Source of the DNA: an uncultured Prevotellaceae bacterium
Lineage (GTDB): Bacteria; Bacteroidota; Bacteroidia; Bacteroidales; Bacteroidaceae
Length of the DNA stretch: 24,378 nt
NCBI GenBank assembly: GCA_945827465.1
Contig: CALZOH010000015.1
Location: 1-24,378 of the forward strand
Direction: 5' to 3'
Shown here: positions 7,290 to 14,576 of the stretch, one piece after another
Layout: each line of letters begins with the position of its first letter
How positions within the stretch are numbered: position 1 is the stretch's first letter
Notes under the pieces: model-generated
Database searches by the model: none
Seen by the model: only the letters and a program-made list of their open reading frames with translations
Told to the model about the DNA's origin: nothing
Program-made: the position numbers and the translations under genes

Positions 7290-8330
7290 TTAATGTTTCT
7301 TTTTTGAGGGTTTTTCTTTGCTCACGCCGGCAATGCGCCCGTTCTCTATTTCTATGTATCCGAGCGTCACTGTGGGGCGGATGGTGGGCGACACGACATG
7401 GTTGGGTGAGTGGTAAGAAACCCTCCAATAACCTTCGAGGTCCTGAAAGATCATGGCATGCCCGCCTGCGTCTTGGTTGAGAGGGCAGGCTTCTTGCTTC
7501 CAGGGACCTTCTATCCGTCCGCTTTCTGATATGGCTTGGGCAAATACGTATTGGGTCGTGCCGTTCACTTCGGCAAAACTGGACCAAATCATGATGAGAT
7601 GTCCGCTCTTGCGGTCGCGAATGATGAAGGGAGCATCGGTCACGTAGCAGGGATGACCGTCACGTTGGTTGGTAGACTTGCACCAGGGTGCATCAGAGGC
7701 CTTGAACAGTGTGATAGGATCTCCCTCGGTGGTTGCAAGGTCTTTGCGGGAGAGTTTTTGCGCTTTGATTTCGCCGTCGTAACATTGCAGCCATTCGTGA
7801 GAGTAGAGCATCCAGGGTTGTCCCTTCCGGTCGACATAAAGAGCGGCGTCAAGGGCCATCTCGTTGGCCGGTGTCATCACTTTGCGTTGGGCGTCGACTG
7901 GCAGGTAGTTGCCGGTGATTCCTTCGTCGGAACGGAAGAAGGCCGTTCCGCGATTTTCTCCTTGGCAGGTGACGGTCACAAAAATGTAGTGCTTGCCTTT
8001 CCATTCGTAGGTATCGGGTGCCCACCAGTCGGCGGCATCGGTGTATGGGCCGGTCAGGGGGATAACGCGGCGGACGAATTCCCAATTGTCCAAGTCGGTA
8101 CTGCGGTAAGCTCCCAAGCGCCAGTCGGGTTGTTCCGAATTGGACGTGATGAGGTAATAGCACTTGGCTTTTCGGTCGACGAAGATGAACGGGTCGCGAA
8201 ATTTCATGTCGGAAGTTTTGATGGATGGCTTCCCCGTATGTTGGGGTTGGCGGGCGTGGATGGGTTGAACTCCTGTCAGGGAGAGGTGCAACAGCAAGAT
8301 CTGAATAATAAGAAGGAATTTCATGCGCAT
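7290..8330 (-). CDS. Glycoside hydrolase family 43 protein, secreted
   Basis: A 346-aa five-bladed propeller glycosidase, probably periplasmic or surface-exposed. It has a signal peptide at residues 1-26 (MRMKFLLIIQILLLHLSL...HA). Family marks are the catalytic base D46 in KFRDPFIFVD, the pKa-modulating D161 in MALDAALYVD, WWAPDTYEW near 103, and LYSHEWLQ (E179). At the usual acid position the motif is VTDAPFI (D232) rather than xEGP. Late blade motifs are GGHAMIF, WRVSYHSPN and TLGYIEIENGRI. GH43 enzymes cleave arabinose- or xylose-containing glycans or beta-galactosides; the substrate cannot be told here. No SusC/SusD pair is nearby, so it is not in a typical polysaccharide locus. Met at residue 3 is an alternative start. 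Confidence 0.88.
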   Translation of the reverse strand: MRMKFLLIIQILLLHLSLTGVQPIHARQPQHTGKPSIKTSDMKFRDPFIFVDRKAKCYYLITSNSEQPDWRLGAYRSTDLDNWEFVRRVIPLTGPYTDAADWWAPDTYEWKGKHYIFVTVTCQGENRGTAFFRSDEGITGNYLPVDAQRKVMTPANEMALDAALYVDRKGQPWMLYSHEWLQCYDGEIKAQKLSRKDLATTEGDPITLFKASDAPWCKSTNQRDGHPCYVTDAPFIIRDRKSGHLIMIWSSFAEVNGTTQYVFAQAISESGRIEGPWKQEACPLNQDAGGHAMIFQDLEGYWRVSYHSPNHVVSPTIRPTVTLGYIEIENGRIAGVSKEKPSKKKH

Positions 8331-8346
8331 GAATATTTATGGTTTG

Positions 8347-8354
8347 CAAAAATA
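8347..8354 (-). promoter_or_regulatory. Probable -7 element of the GH43 gene
   Basis: TATTTTTG on the minus strand fits TAnnTTTG and lies 17 nt upstream of the ATG at 8330. No good -33 TTTG is seen at the expected distance. Confidence 0.45.
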
Positions 8355-8438
8355 GTTTTTTATTGTCAGACGCGGAGCCGTGAGAGTGCAATACTCCACT
8401 TTTTTTCGTCTTGCCGTGCTTCTGAGCATAAGAATGCT

Positions 8439-8446
8439 TAATTTTG
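8439..8446 (+). promoter_or_regulatory. Probable -7 element of the methyltransferase gene
   Basis: TAATTTTG fits TAnnTTTG. It overlaps the alternative TTG start at 8444, which supports the ATG at 8468 as the real start. The upstream -33 element is not convincing. Confidence 0.45.
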
Positions 8447-8467
8447 TGTCATCAATCCAGACTCATT

Positions 8468-9244
8468 ATGCAAGAACGACAAACCGACCGTGTCAGATAT
8501 TTCAATGAATTAGCCACCACTTGTGAAAAGTATTTTCTGCCCTACATGATGCCTTTCAAACGGCTGTTGCCGGGCATGCGAATCTTGGAGATAGGTTGTG
8601 GCGACGGTGGCAATCTGCTGCCATTCTCGCGCCGAGGGTGTAATACGCTGGGCGTAGATATGGCCGCTTCGCGCATTGATGTGGCACGCTCTTGTTTTGA
8701 GGCTGCAGGCGCCAAGGGGGAGTTCATCGCTTCTGATATCTTCCTCATCAAGGAGTTGCAGCATCAGTTTGATTGGATCATCTGCCATGACGTGTTGGAA
8801 CATATTCCCGATAAAAAGTTGTTTTTGCAGAATCTGCGCAAGTATCTTTCGGCCGATGGCCTGGTATTTATGTCTTTCCCGGCTTGGCAAATGCCTTTTG
8901 GCGGTCATCAACAGATTTGCCATAGCAAGGTCTTGTCACATCTTCCGTTTTTTCATTTGTTGCCACGTCTGCTCTATGCCTTCATATTGCGTAAGGCGGG
9001 TGAACCGCCGGCCATTGTGGACGAATTGTTGAGCATCAAGTCCACCCGCTGTCCCATCGAACTGTTCGAGCGGTTGGCCCATGAGGTAGGTTTGGTGACC
9101 CTCAACCGTCGTTTTTATTTCATTAATCCACACTACGAGATCAAGTTCCATTTGCGTCCCCGCAGGTTGTGGTCGGTGGTGGGTGCAATACCTTGGGTAC
9201 GCAATTTCTTTACTACATCTTGCTTTTATATATTGAAGGGCTGA
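8468..9244 (+). CDS. Class I SAM-dependent methyltransferase
   Basis: A 258-aa protein starting MQERQTDRVRYFNELA. The Rossmann-type methyltransferase motifs are motif I LEIGCGDGGNLLPF (about residues 40-53), an acidic residue ending strand 2 (LGVDMAASRI), and HDVLEHIPDKKLFLQNLRKYLSADGLVFMSFP (motifs II-III). The later part (HQQICHSKVLSHLPF...) resembles the UbiE/Methyltransf_11-like group acting on small molecules or glycans. The substrate is unknown. I chose the ATG at 8468 over the in-frame TTG at 8444, because the latter overlaps the promoter. It stands alone between a divergent GH43 gene and a long non-coding gap. Confidence 0.85.
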   Translation: MQERQTDRVRYFNELATTCEKYFLPYMMPFKRLLPGMRILEIGCGDGGNLLPFSRRGCNTLGVDMAASRIDVARSCFEAAGAKGEFIASDIFLIKELQHQFDWIICHDVLEHIPDKKLFLQNLRKYLSADGLVFMSFPAWQMPFGGHQQICHSKVLSHLPFFHLLPRLLYAFILRKAGEPPAIVDELLSIKSTRCPIELFERLAHEVGLVTLNRRFYFINPHYEIKFHLRPRRLWSVVGAIPWVRNFFTTSCFYILKG

Positions 9245-9302
9245 TGGCAGATTTTCCTTGTCGGCCAGTTCTCCTCTGAATCTTATTTTTTAAGAATTTC
9301 TG

Positions 9303-9326
9303 GCGTCACTTTTGTGATGCTTTTAT
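9303..9326 (+). terminator. Likely intrinsic terminator of the methyltransferase gene
   Basis: The stem GCGTCAC (9303-9309) / GTGATGC (9314-9320) has one wobble and a TTTT loop, followed by TTTTAT. It is about 60 nt past the stop codon. A second imperfect 9-bp hairpin follows at 9335-9358. Confidence 0.5.
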
Positions 9327-9502
9327 ACGTCGTAATCCTTGGTTTTTCGACCACGGATAAGCCCTTTTTGCAAATGTTAAAACGAAAAATCGAAATGTAA
9401 AAACGTTTCATCTGAAATTAATTTGTTAAAATTCACATTTTGTTTTAATGTTTCAGGCTGTATCTGCTATTTATCAGCGAGTTAGTAGTGATTTTTCCAC
9501 TT

Positions 9503-9757
9503 GTAGAGGGTATTTCTACGGCATTTTATGGTTTTTGTCAAGCGTAGAAAGAGGTAAAACGGCCGTTTTTTGTGGTTTTGTCACGTGACAAAACCGGTTA
9601 TAGTTGTCAAATTGAACACTTCGTCGCTTGACAAAACGACAAAAATGCTCGTGGGAATGACTTTGTCAGGGTGACAAACTTATCAAATAAGTAATTCCAG
9701 CATTTTTGTCAGCTGAAAAACCACTCGTTTTCGGCTCCGAAATGGTTTCTTCGGCTG
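9503..9757. repeat. Island of consecutive nested inverted repeats
   Basis: Read directly: GTAGA/TCTAC at 9503-9507 and 9515-9519; TTTCTACG/CGTAGAAA at 9513-9520 and 9543-9550; TTTTGTCAAGCG/CGCTTGACAAAA at 9533-9544 and 9625-9636, enclosing a 14-bp palindrome (9556-9569) and a perfect 22-bp palindrome (9574-9595); GACAAAAATGCT...GGAAT with ATTCCAGCATTTTTGTC at 9638-9658 and 9694-9710, enclosing TTTGTCA-GGG-TGACAAA (9662-9678); an imperfect pair at 9710-9723 and 9743-9757, enclosing TTTCGG-CT-CCGAAA (9729-9742). No gene is here. It could be a structured RNA or a repeated DNA element. Confidence 0.8.
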
Positions 9758-9967
9758 ACAGAACTACTCGTTGGAACCGGGGAAGGGTGTGTGAGTATGT
9801 ATAGGTGAAATATTAACAATTAGTAAACGAATTTTAGGGCCGGATATTTCCTTGCCGGGCTGAAAATATGTAGAATGTCGGCGTGACTTTTGGGGGAAGA
9901 CAAGTTGCGTAGCTGTTGCCGGCGATGTCAAAACCCGTGAATCGATAGCTGTGACGAGGATTTTTTG

Positions 9968-9975
9968 TACTTTTG
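9968..9975 (+). promoter_or_regulatory. Probable -7 element of the MATE gene
   Basis: TACTTTTG fits TAnnTTTG and is 20 nt upstream of the ATG at 9996. No clear TTTG is found at the -33 position. Confidence 0.5.
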
Positions 9976-9995
9976 TCGGTATCATTGCCTAAATT

Positions 9996-11360
9996 ATGAG
10001 CCGTCTTCGTCAGCAAAACCAACATCAGCGTATGATGACCACCCCGGTGAACCGGTTGGTGCGTCAGCTGGCCGTCCCATCAGTGCTGACTATGCTCGTA
10101 ACGTCGTTGTATAATTTGGTCGATACCTTATTTGTGGGCAAATTGGGCCCTGAAGCCATTGGGGCCATTGGCGTGAATTATTCACTGATGGCTCTGATAC
10201 AGGCCGTGGGCTTCTTCTTCGGACATGGGTCGGGCAATTATATTTCGCGCAAGTTGGGTGAACGCCGTATTGACGAAGCAGCTGCGATGGCCATAGTGGG
10301 CGTGGTGACGGCTTTTTTGACGGGCGTATTGTTTCTTGCCATAGGCATCTGTTACGAACGCCATTTGGTGATGTGGCTGGGCTCTACAGCCACCATTGCC
10401 CCCTTAGCCTGCGAATATATGACCTATGTATTGTTGGGGGCACCCTTTTTTGCTTCGTCGCTCACGTTGGGCAACCAGTTGAGGCTGCAGGGCGCTGCCG
10501 GCAAAGCTATGATGGGCATTTGCATAGGAGCTTTGATCAACTGTTTATTAGACCCGCTGCTGATATTTGGAGCAGGCATGGGCATTCAAGGGGCCGGTTT
10601 GTCTACCTTTTTAAGTCAGGTGGTTAGCTTCAGCATTTTATTGGTGATGACTCAGCGCGGACAGACCGTTGTGAAGCTCAGTTGGTGCAATTTCCGTCCT
10701 TCGTCGGCGCGTTATTTGGCCATTTTGCAGGGTGGTTTGCCCAGTATGGGGCGGCAGGGAGTCAATTGTGTGTCGAATGTATTGCTGAGCCATGCGATGA
10801 AACTCTTTGGTGACCCGTTTTTTGCGGCGATGACCATCGTGTTTCGTCTTTCGGGCTTCGTATATGCCATTACGGCCGGAATAGGACAGGGATTTCAGCC
10901 TGTAAGCGGATTCAATTATGGGGCGCGACGTTTTGGTCGAGTGATATCTGCTTATATGTACACGCAGAAACTGACGCTTACGTTCCTATTCGTGGCTACC
11001 CTGGTACTGGCAGTGTTTGCGCCGTGGATGATTGATTGTTTCACGTCGAGCCAAGAGGTCGTGAGGTTGGGCACAACGGCATTGCGCTGGCAGTGCACCA
11101 CCATTCCCTTTATAGGAATCATTATGATAGGTAGCATGTTGCTGCAAAACATCAATCGTTATAAGGAAGCCACCTGGATAGCTCTCAGTAGGAGTGGCAT
11201 TTTCTTCATCCCGATGATTTTAATCCTCCCTTCTTTTGCCGGAGCTACCGGAGTGATGTTGGCACATCCCATTAGCGATGTACTTTCTTTCCTGACGGCC
11301 CTCCCATTGCTTCATAAGGTGGTTAAAGAACTGAAGCAACCTCTGGAACGCGGAAAGTAA
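9996..11360 (+). CDS. MATE family efflux transporter
   Basis: A 454-aa polytopic inner-membrane protein with about twelve hydrophobic segments in two similar halves. MATE signatures are LAVPSVLTMLVTSLYNLVDTLFVGKLG (about residues 25-51), GFFFGHGSGNYISRKLGERR, and in the second half GLPSMGRQG, GIGQGFQPVSGFNYGARRFGRV. MATE pumps export cationic drugs or metabolites using Na+ or H+; the substrate cannot be assigned. The gene is alone on the plus strand, with the unusual palindromic gap upstream, which could include its control region. Confidence 0.92.
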   Translation: MSRLRQQNQHQRMMTTPVNRLVRQLAVPSVLTMLVTSLYNLVDTLFVGKLGPEAIGAIGVNYSLMALIQAVGFFFGHGSGNYISRKLGERRIDEAAAMAIVGVVTAFLTGVLFLAIGICYERHLVMWLGSTATIAPLACEYMTYVLLGAPFFASSLTLGNQLRLQGAAGKAMMGICIGALINCLLDPLLIFGAGMGIQGAGLSTFLSQVVSFSILLVMTQRGQTVVKLSWCNFRPSSARYLAILQGGLPSMGRQGVNCVSNVLLSHAMKLFGDPFFAAMTIVFRLSGFVYAITAGIGQGFQPVSGFNYGARRFGRVISAYMYTQKLTLTFLFVATLVLAVFAPWMIDCFTSSQEVVRLGTTALRWQCTTIPFIGIIMIGSMLLQNINRYKEATWIALSRSGIFFIPMILILPSFAGATGVMLAHPISDVLSFLTALPLLHKVVKELKQPLERGK

Positions 11361-11390
11361 AGGATCACGAAGCGGTTGAAATCTTGGCAG

Positions 11391-11432
11391 ATAAAAAAAC
11401 GAGGCATTTCCGGGAGAGTGGAAAGCCTCGTT
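11391..11432 (-). terminator. Intrinsic terminator of the epimerase gene
   Basis: Arms AACGAGGC-A-TTTCC (11398-11411) and GGAAAGCCTCGTT (11420-11432) form a 13-bp stem with one bulged base. On the minus strand the stem is followed by a run of U (AAAAAAA on the plus strand at 11393-11399). It lies 22 nt past the stop of the gene at 11454 and may also stop transcripts from the convergent MATE gene. Confidence 0.8.
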
Positions 11433-11453
11433 GATTATGAAAAATTTGTGTAC

Positions 11454-12347
11454 TTATTTCTTATAAGCAGCTTTAACGAAGTTTGCACCGCGCAAATAGG
11501 CTGCACTGCGGCGAACACCTTCCATAATGTCGATGGTGCCGTCGGTACCTTCCATCTCGATAACGTAATTTTCTAATCCGGCTAAAGCAGCATTGTTGAA
11601 AATAGCATCGTATCCAACCATACCGCTGTATCCAACCTCGAATTTATCTTTGATGTGAAGCAGCGCAAAACGACCGGGATATTTCTTGAACCATTGTACG
11701 GGACTTTCTTTGGCCATCACGCACCAATAAACGTCCATTTGCCAGAACATATTCTCAGGGGCAACGTGGTCCATCATATATTCCATCCAAATGGTTCCTT
11801 CCACCTTCTGGAATTCGTGAGAGTGGGTGTGATAACCATACTTGATACCTGCTGCGCGACACTTTTTGCCGATTTCATTCTGGTAGTCGCAGATGACCTG
11901 ACCTTCGGCTAACGTCTTCGGCGTACCAAAACCGGGCGTTACAATGTAGGTGCAGCCGGCCGCTTTGTGTGTGGCGATACATTCGTCCCACCATTTCAGT
12001 GCTTCTGTGAAGTCGTGATTCTTGATTTCCTCGGCTGACAGGCCGCGTGTGGCGTGGGTGGAGATCACATTGAGTCCTGCCGCAGCGCAATCGGCCTTGA
12101 ACTGTTCGGGCGAGATGCCATAAAGCTTGCCATTGCCATAGTGAGCGGGTTCTACATCGGTATAACCCATTTCGGCCAATTGCTTGAAAACCTTCTCATG
12201 GTTTTGTGCATACTTTTCGGGGCTTCCCAGCACGTCACGAATGGAATATAACTGGAGCGCCATTCTCTTTTTGGGCAAACTCTTGGCCGGTGCAGCCAGA
12301 CTACCCATAAAAATAGCAAGAAGTGATAATAAAATAATCTTCTTCAT
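11454..12347 (-). CDS. Secreted sugar phosphate isomerase/epimerase-like TIM barrel
   Basis: A 297-aa protein with a signal peptide (MKKIILLSLLAIFMGSLAAPA). After it comes an AP-endonuclease-2/xylose-isomerase-like TIM barrel: MALQLYSIRDVL (strand 1), MGYTDVEPAHYG, THATRGL, YIVTPGFG, IKYGYHTHSHEF (metal-ligand His/Glu region, about residues 169-180), MFWQMDVYWC, FALLHIKDK and YVIEMEGTDG. This is the family of the secreted TIM-barrel protein found beside DUF1080 lipoproteins in Bacteroides 3-keto-glycoside loci. The pairing here (upstream neighbour 12439-13347) fits. It is separated from that gene by 91 nt with a hairpin. Whether it isomerises, epimerises or lyses its sugar substrate is not shown by sequence. 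Confidence 0.87.
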   Translation of the reverse strand: MKKIILLSLLAIFMGSLAAPAKSLPKKRMALQLYSIRDVLGSPEKYAQNHEKVFKQLAEMGYTDVEPAHYGNGKLYGISPEQFKADCAAAGLNVISTHATRGLSAEEIKNHDFTEALKWWDECIATHKAAGCTYIVTPGFGTPKTLAEGQVICDYQNEIGKKCRAAGIKYGYHTHSHEFQKVEGTIWMEYMMDHVAPENMFWQMDVYWCVMAKESPVQWFKKYPGRFALLHIKDKFEVGYSGMVGYDAIFNNAALAGLENYVIEMEGTDGTIDIMEGVRRSAAYLRGANFVKAAYKK

Positions 12348-12370
12348 AATCTTGGTAGTTTAAAAGTAAA

Positions 12371-12410
12371 CAAGACATAAGTGGAAACAGAGCGTTCCAC
12401 TTATGTGCTT
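12371..12410 (-). promoter_or_regulatory. Intergenic hairpin between DUF1080 and epimerase genes
   Basis: Perfect 12-bp arms ACATAAGTGGAA (12375-12386, allowing one base of register) and TTCCACTTATGT (12395-12406) extend by CAAG/CTTG with a bulge. It sits midway between the stop at 12439 and the ATG at 12347, so it may set the transcript ratio of the two genes or protect the upstream message. Confidence 0.65.
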
Positions 12411-12438
12411 GTTCCTATTCAATGATTAAACCGAAAGA

Positions 12439-13347
12439 TTATTCCATTACTTTAATACGGATGTTGCGATACCAAACGTCATCGCCGTGGTCTTGCAGAC
12501 CAATGTAACCGCCATCACCCTTTTCGCCGCCGCCGATATTCTTCAGCAACTCGTATGCAATGGGGAAGTCGCCGTTCTCTTTGAACTTGCTGTTCTGCAA
12601 CATGCTTTCCCATTTCGGTGTCCAAAGATGATATTCAAGAACATTTTGGTCATTCTGTCCGTGTACGACTGTTCCTTTATACACCATAATCTTGGCCTTG
12701 TTCCATTCGCCAAAAGAATTTGCATTCTGAGGTTTGGCGGGAATCATGTCGTAAAGCGATGCTGCCTGGCGATTACCGTCTGTACCGAGCTGTGCATCGG
12801 GATGGTTGGCGTTATCAAGTACTTGATATTCGGAACATGACTGCCAAATGGGCAGGTAAGACTCCTTGCCGTTCTCCGTAGTGGTGACTTCTTGAGCCAG
12901 ATAGAAGATACCTGAATTACCTCCCTTGGAAACTTTGTACTCTAACTCAAGGGTGAAGTTCTTGAACTTGTGGGCAAAAATTAAGTCGCCACCACCTTCA
13001 ACCTGTGCTTCACCGGTACCTGAACCCTTCAGCTTGATGCATCCGTCTTCAACGGTCCAGCTGGTAGGAGCTTCGTCCATACCATAACCGCGCCAGTTCG
13101 TAAGGGTCTTGCCATCGAACAAGGTAATGTAACCATCCTTATCAACAGGGAGGGTGCTCAAATCAACTTGTTCCTTTTCAACAATTTTGAATTCAGGTTT
13201 TGCGGCAGCTATAGCATCGGCTTTATCCTTGCTGCAGCATTTTTCACAACCGCAGTTGCAATTGCAAGAGCAGTTTCCACCTTTCTGACCACCACATGAA
13301 GCCATTAAGAAGGCTACGCATGCGGCAAATAATAATGATTTCTTCAT
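12439..13347 (-). CDS. DUF1080 lipoprotein (3-keto-disaccharide hydrolase family) with Cys cluster
   Basis: A 302-aa protein. The lipobox LMASC puts the lipidated cysteine at residue 18. Immediately after it lies a cysteine-rich segment with Cys at 26, 28, 30, 32, 34, 37 and 38. The DUF1080 (concanavalin-like beta-sandwich) domain covers about 65-302: ITLFDGKTLTNWRGYG, WTVEDGCIKLKGSG, DLIFAHKFKNFTLELEYKVSKGGNSGIFYL, EYQVLDNANHPDA, GYIGLQDHGDDVWYRNIRIK. Members are described as acting on 3-keto-glycosides in Bacteroides. The TIM-barrel partner follows; the usual Gfo/Idh/MocA dehydrogenases are absent from this window. The cysteine segment looks like a metal-binding or spacer insertion and is unlike the usual short linker as I remember it. 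Confidence 0.88.
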   Translation of the reverse strand: MKKSLLFAACVAFLMASCGGQKGGNCSCNCNCGCEKCCSKDKADAIAAAKPEFKIVEKEQVDLSTLPVDKDGYITLFDGKTLTNWRGYGMDEAPTSWTVEDGCIKLKGSGTGEAQVEGGGDLIFAHKFKNFTLELEYKVSKGGNSGIFYLAQEVTTTENGKESYLPIWQSCSEYQVLDNANHPDAQLGTDGNRQAASLYDMIPAKPQNANSFGEWNKAKIMVYKGTVVHGQNDQNVLEYHLWTPKWESMLQNSKFKENGDFPIAYELLKNIGGGEKGDGGYIGLQDHGDDVWYRNIRIKVME

Positions 13348-13423
13348 TTGTATAGAATTTTTGATGATGAATATGAATGAATGTCGAGAAATTAAATAAA
13401 ACTCTTAGCAAGTAGAGTGTTTG

Positions 13424-13439
13424 CAAATTTACAAAAATA
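13424..13439 (-). promoter_or_regulatory. Probable promoter region of the DUF1080-epimerase pair
   Basis: Two adjacent TAnnTTTG matches lie on the minus strand: TATTTTTG (13439-13432) and TAAATTTG (13431-13424), about 80 nt upstream of the ATG at 13347. No convincing -33 TTTG accompanies either. Confidence 0.45.
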
Positions 13440-13533
13440 CTTTAGTTGCTATTCACAGATGATATGAATTTTGCGAATTAGGATGAAATAGGGGCAATCA
13501 TGAGTGGAAGACGCCGGCAATGGTGGAGAAAAA

Positions 13534-14079
13534 CTATTGGTCTTGTTGCTCCAGCCAATGAATGGCTTCGTCAATGCGGTCAATACATACGATGCTCCGG
13601 GTGTAGCCTGAACGAATGTAGTGCTGATCTTCCAATACCTGCAATGTCTGGATGAGTGGATTCCAGCATCCATCGGGATTGAAAAGCATCACTGGCTTGT
13701 GATGCTCGCCGACTTGACGGGCGGCCAAGACGCAGAACATCTCGTCAAGAGTGCCGATTCCACCGGGCAAAACGATGAAAACATCGCTTTCGCGCGTCAA
13801 GGTAGCTTTGCGGTCGCAAAGATGGCTGACAGGCACTTCAATATCTACATACTGGCTTTGACGTTCAGGGCATGCAAAGGCTTGGGGAAGGATGCCCATG
13901 ACGCGGCCACCATGTTGTTTGACGGCACAGGCAATGACTTCCATCAATCCTTTGTTTACTCCACCGTAAACAAGCATTTTTTTGTGGGAACCAATCCATG
14001 CTCCCAATTCCTGGGTGGCTTGTATGACGCTTTCGCTCAATACCTCACTCGAGGAACAGAATACTCCAATCCGATCCAT
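13534..14079 (-). CDS. LOG family protein (Rossmann fold nucleotide-binding, TIGR00730)
   Basis: A 181-aa protein starting MDRIGVFCSSSE. The LOG motifs are present: VYGGVNKGLMEVIA (about residues 33-46) and PGGIGTLDEMF (about 100-110), the PGGxGTxxE signature. Family members hydrolyse the N-glycosidic bond of nucleoside 5'-monophosphates (cytokinin ribotides in plants, AMP-like substrates in bacteria); the physiological substrate here is unknown. The frame is open to 14106, but the ATG at 14079 overlaps the RidA stop codon as TAATG, which points to translational coupling and decides the start. Confidence 0.88.
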   Translation of the reverse strand: MDRIGVFCSSSEVLSESVIQATQELGAWIGSHKKMLVYGGVNKGLMEVIACAVKQHGGRVMGILPQAFACPERQSQYVDIEVPVSHLCDRKATLTRESDVFIVLPGGIGTLDEMFCVLAARQVGEHHKPVMLFNPDGCWNPLIQTLQVLEDQHYIRSGYTRSIVCIDRIDEAIHWLEQQDQ

Positions 14080-14462
14080 TATGCTTGAGGGGCTACGGCG
14101 ATACATTCAATCTCGAGCCTACTGTTTTTGGGCAAGGTCTTGACGGCGTATGCCGAACGCGCAGGGTAAGGTTCGCTGAAATAAGAGGCGTAGACCTCGT
14201 TCATATCGGCAAAGTCGTTCATATCGGCCATCATGACCGTTACTTTTACTACATTGTCGAGACCAAGTCCTGCTGCCGAAAGAATTTGGCTGATGTTTTT
14301 AAACACTTGATGGGCAAGCGTCTTGATGTCGCCTTCGATCATCTGACCGGTATGGGGGTCAACAGGTAATTGTCCTGACACATATACGGTGCCGTTTGCT
14401 TCAATGGCCTGACTGTATGGGCCAATGGCTGCAGGAGCCTTTTCGGTGTGAATACTTTTCAT
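14079..14462 (-). CDS. ridA: RidA family reactive intermediate deaminase
   Basis: A 127-aa protein of the YjgF/YER057c/UK114 family. RidA hydrolyses enamine/imine intermediates made by PLP enzymes such as threonine dehydratase and protects other PLP enzymes. Visible marks are APAAIGPYSQAI (residues 9-20), VYVSGQLPVDP, NISQILSAAGL, and the C-terminal PARSAYAV...LPKNSRLEIECIAVA, which carries the substrate-binding arginine of ARSA and the family C-terminal signature. It is full length for the family. It is the first gene of a two-gene unit with the LOG gene and is divergent from the M16 peptidase. Confidence 0.92.
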   Translation of the reverse strand: MKSIHTEKAPAAIGPYSQAIEANGTVYVSGQLPVDPHTGQMIEGDIKTLAHQVFKNISQILSAAGLGLDNVVKVTVMMADMNDFADMNEVYASYFSEPYPARSAYAVKTLPKNSRLEIECIAVAPQA

Positions 14463-14560
14463 ATGGATAATCTTCTAAAATTGAGAAAACGGATGTTTGG
14501 TGTAGGTTGCAAAGTTCGTCTTTTTCACTCAAAACGCAATGCCTGCTCCGCTTTTTTCTG

Positions 14561-14568
14561 TACTTTTG
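14561..14568 (+). promoter_or_regulatory. -7 element of the M16 peptidase gene
   Basis: TACTTTTG fits TAnnTTTG and ends 8 nt before the ATG at 14577, so the transcript would have a very short leader or none. No TTTG lies at the -33 distance. Confidence 0.5.
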
Positions 14569-14576
14569 CGCCCACA

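Larger units (their letters stand above)
9245..9995. other. 750-bp gene-free gap
   Basis: It holds the terminator-like hairpins at 9303-9358, an AT-rich stretch (about 9361-9460) with similar direct sequences TGTTAAAACG and TGTAAAAACG, the nested inverted-repeat island (9503-9757), and the promoter element of the MATE gene at the right end. Reading frames are short and unconvincing, including the 73-aa minus-strand frame at 9764-9985. I see no tRNA and no known RNA family. Confidence 0.6.

Noticed and set aside
7536..8441. 301-aa plus-strand open frame opposite the GH43 gene
   Set aside because: The minus strand carries a complete GH43 domain with signal peptide; the plus frame has no recognisable motif and is a codon-structure shadow.
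9361..9760. Replication origin (AT-rich stretch next to inverted repeats)
   Set aside because: I see no DnaA-box cluster of the TTATCCACA type and no dnaA, dnaN or similar gene nearby.
9764..9985. 73-aa minus-strand frame in the palindrome-rich gap
   Set aside because: It overlaps the MATE promoter element and the end of the hairpin island, and the peptide has no recognisable feature.
14448..14576. N-terminal extension of the M16 peptidase
   Set aside because: It would overlap the RidA gene and contain the -7 promoter element; the M16 domain starts at the ATG at 14577.
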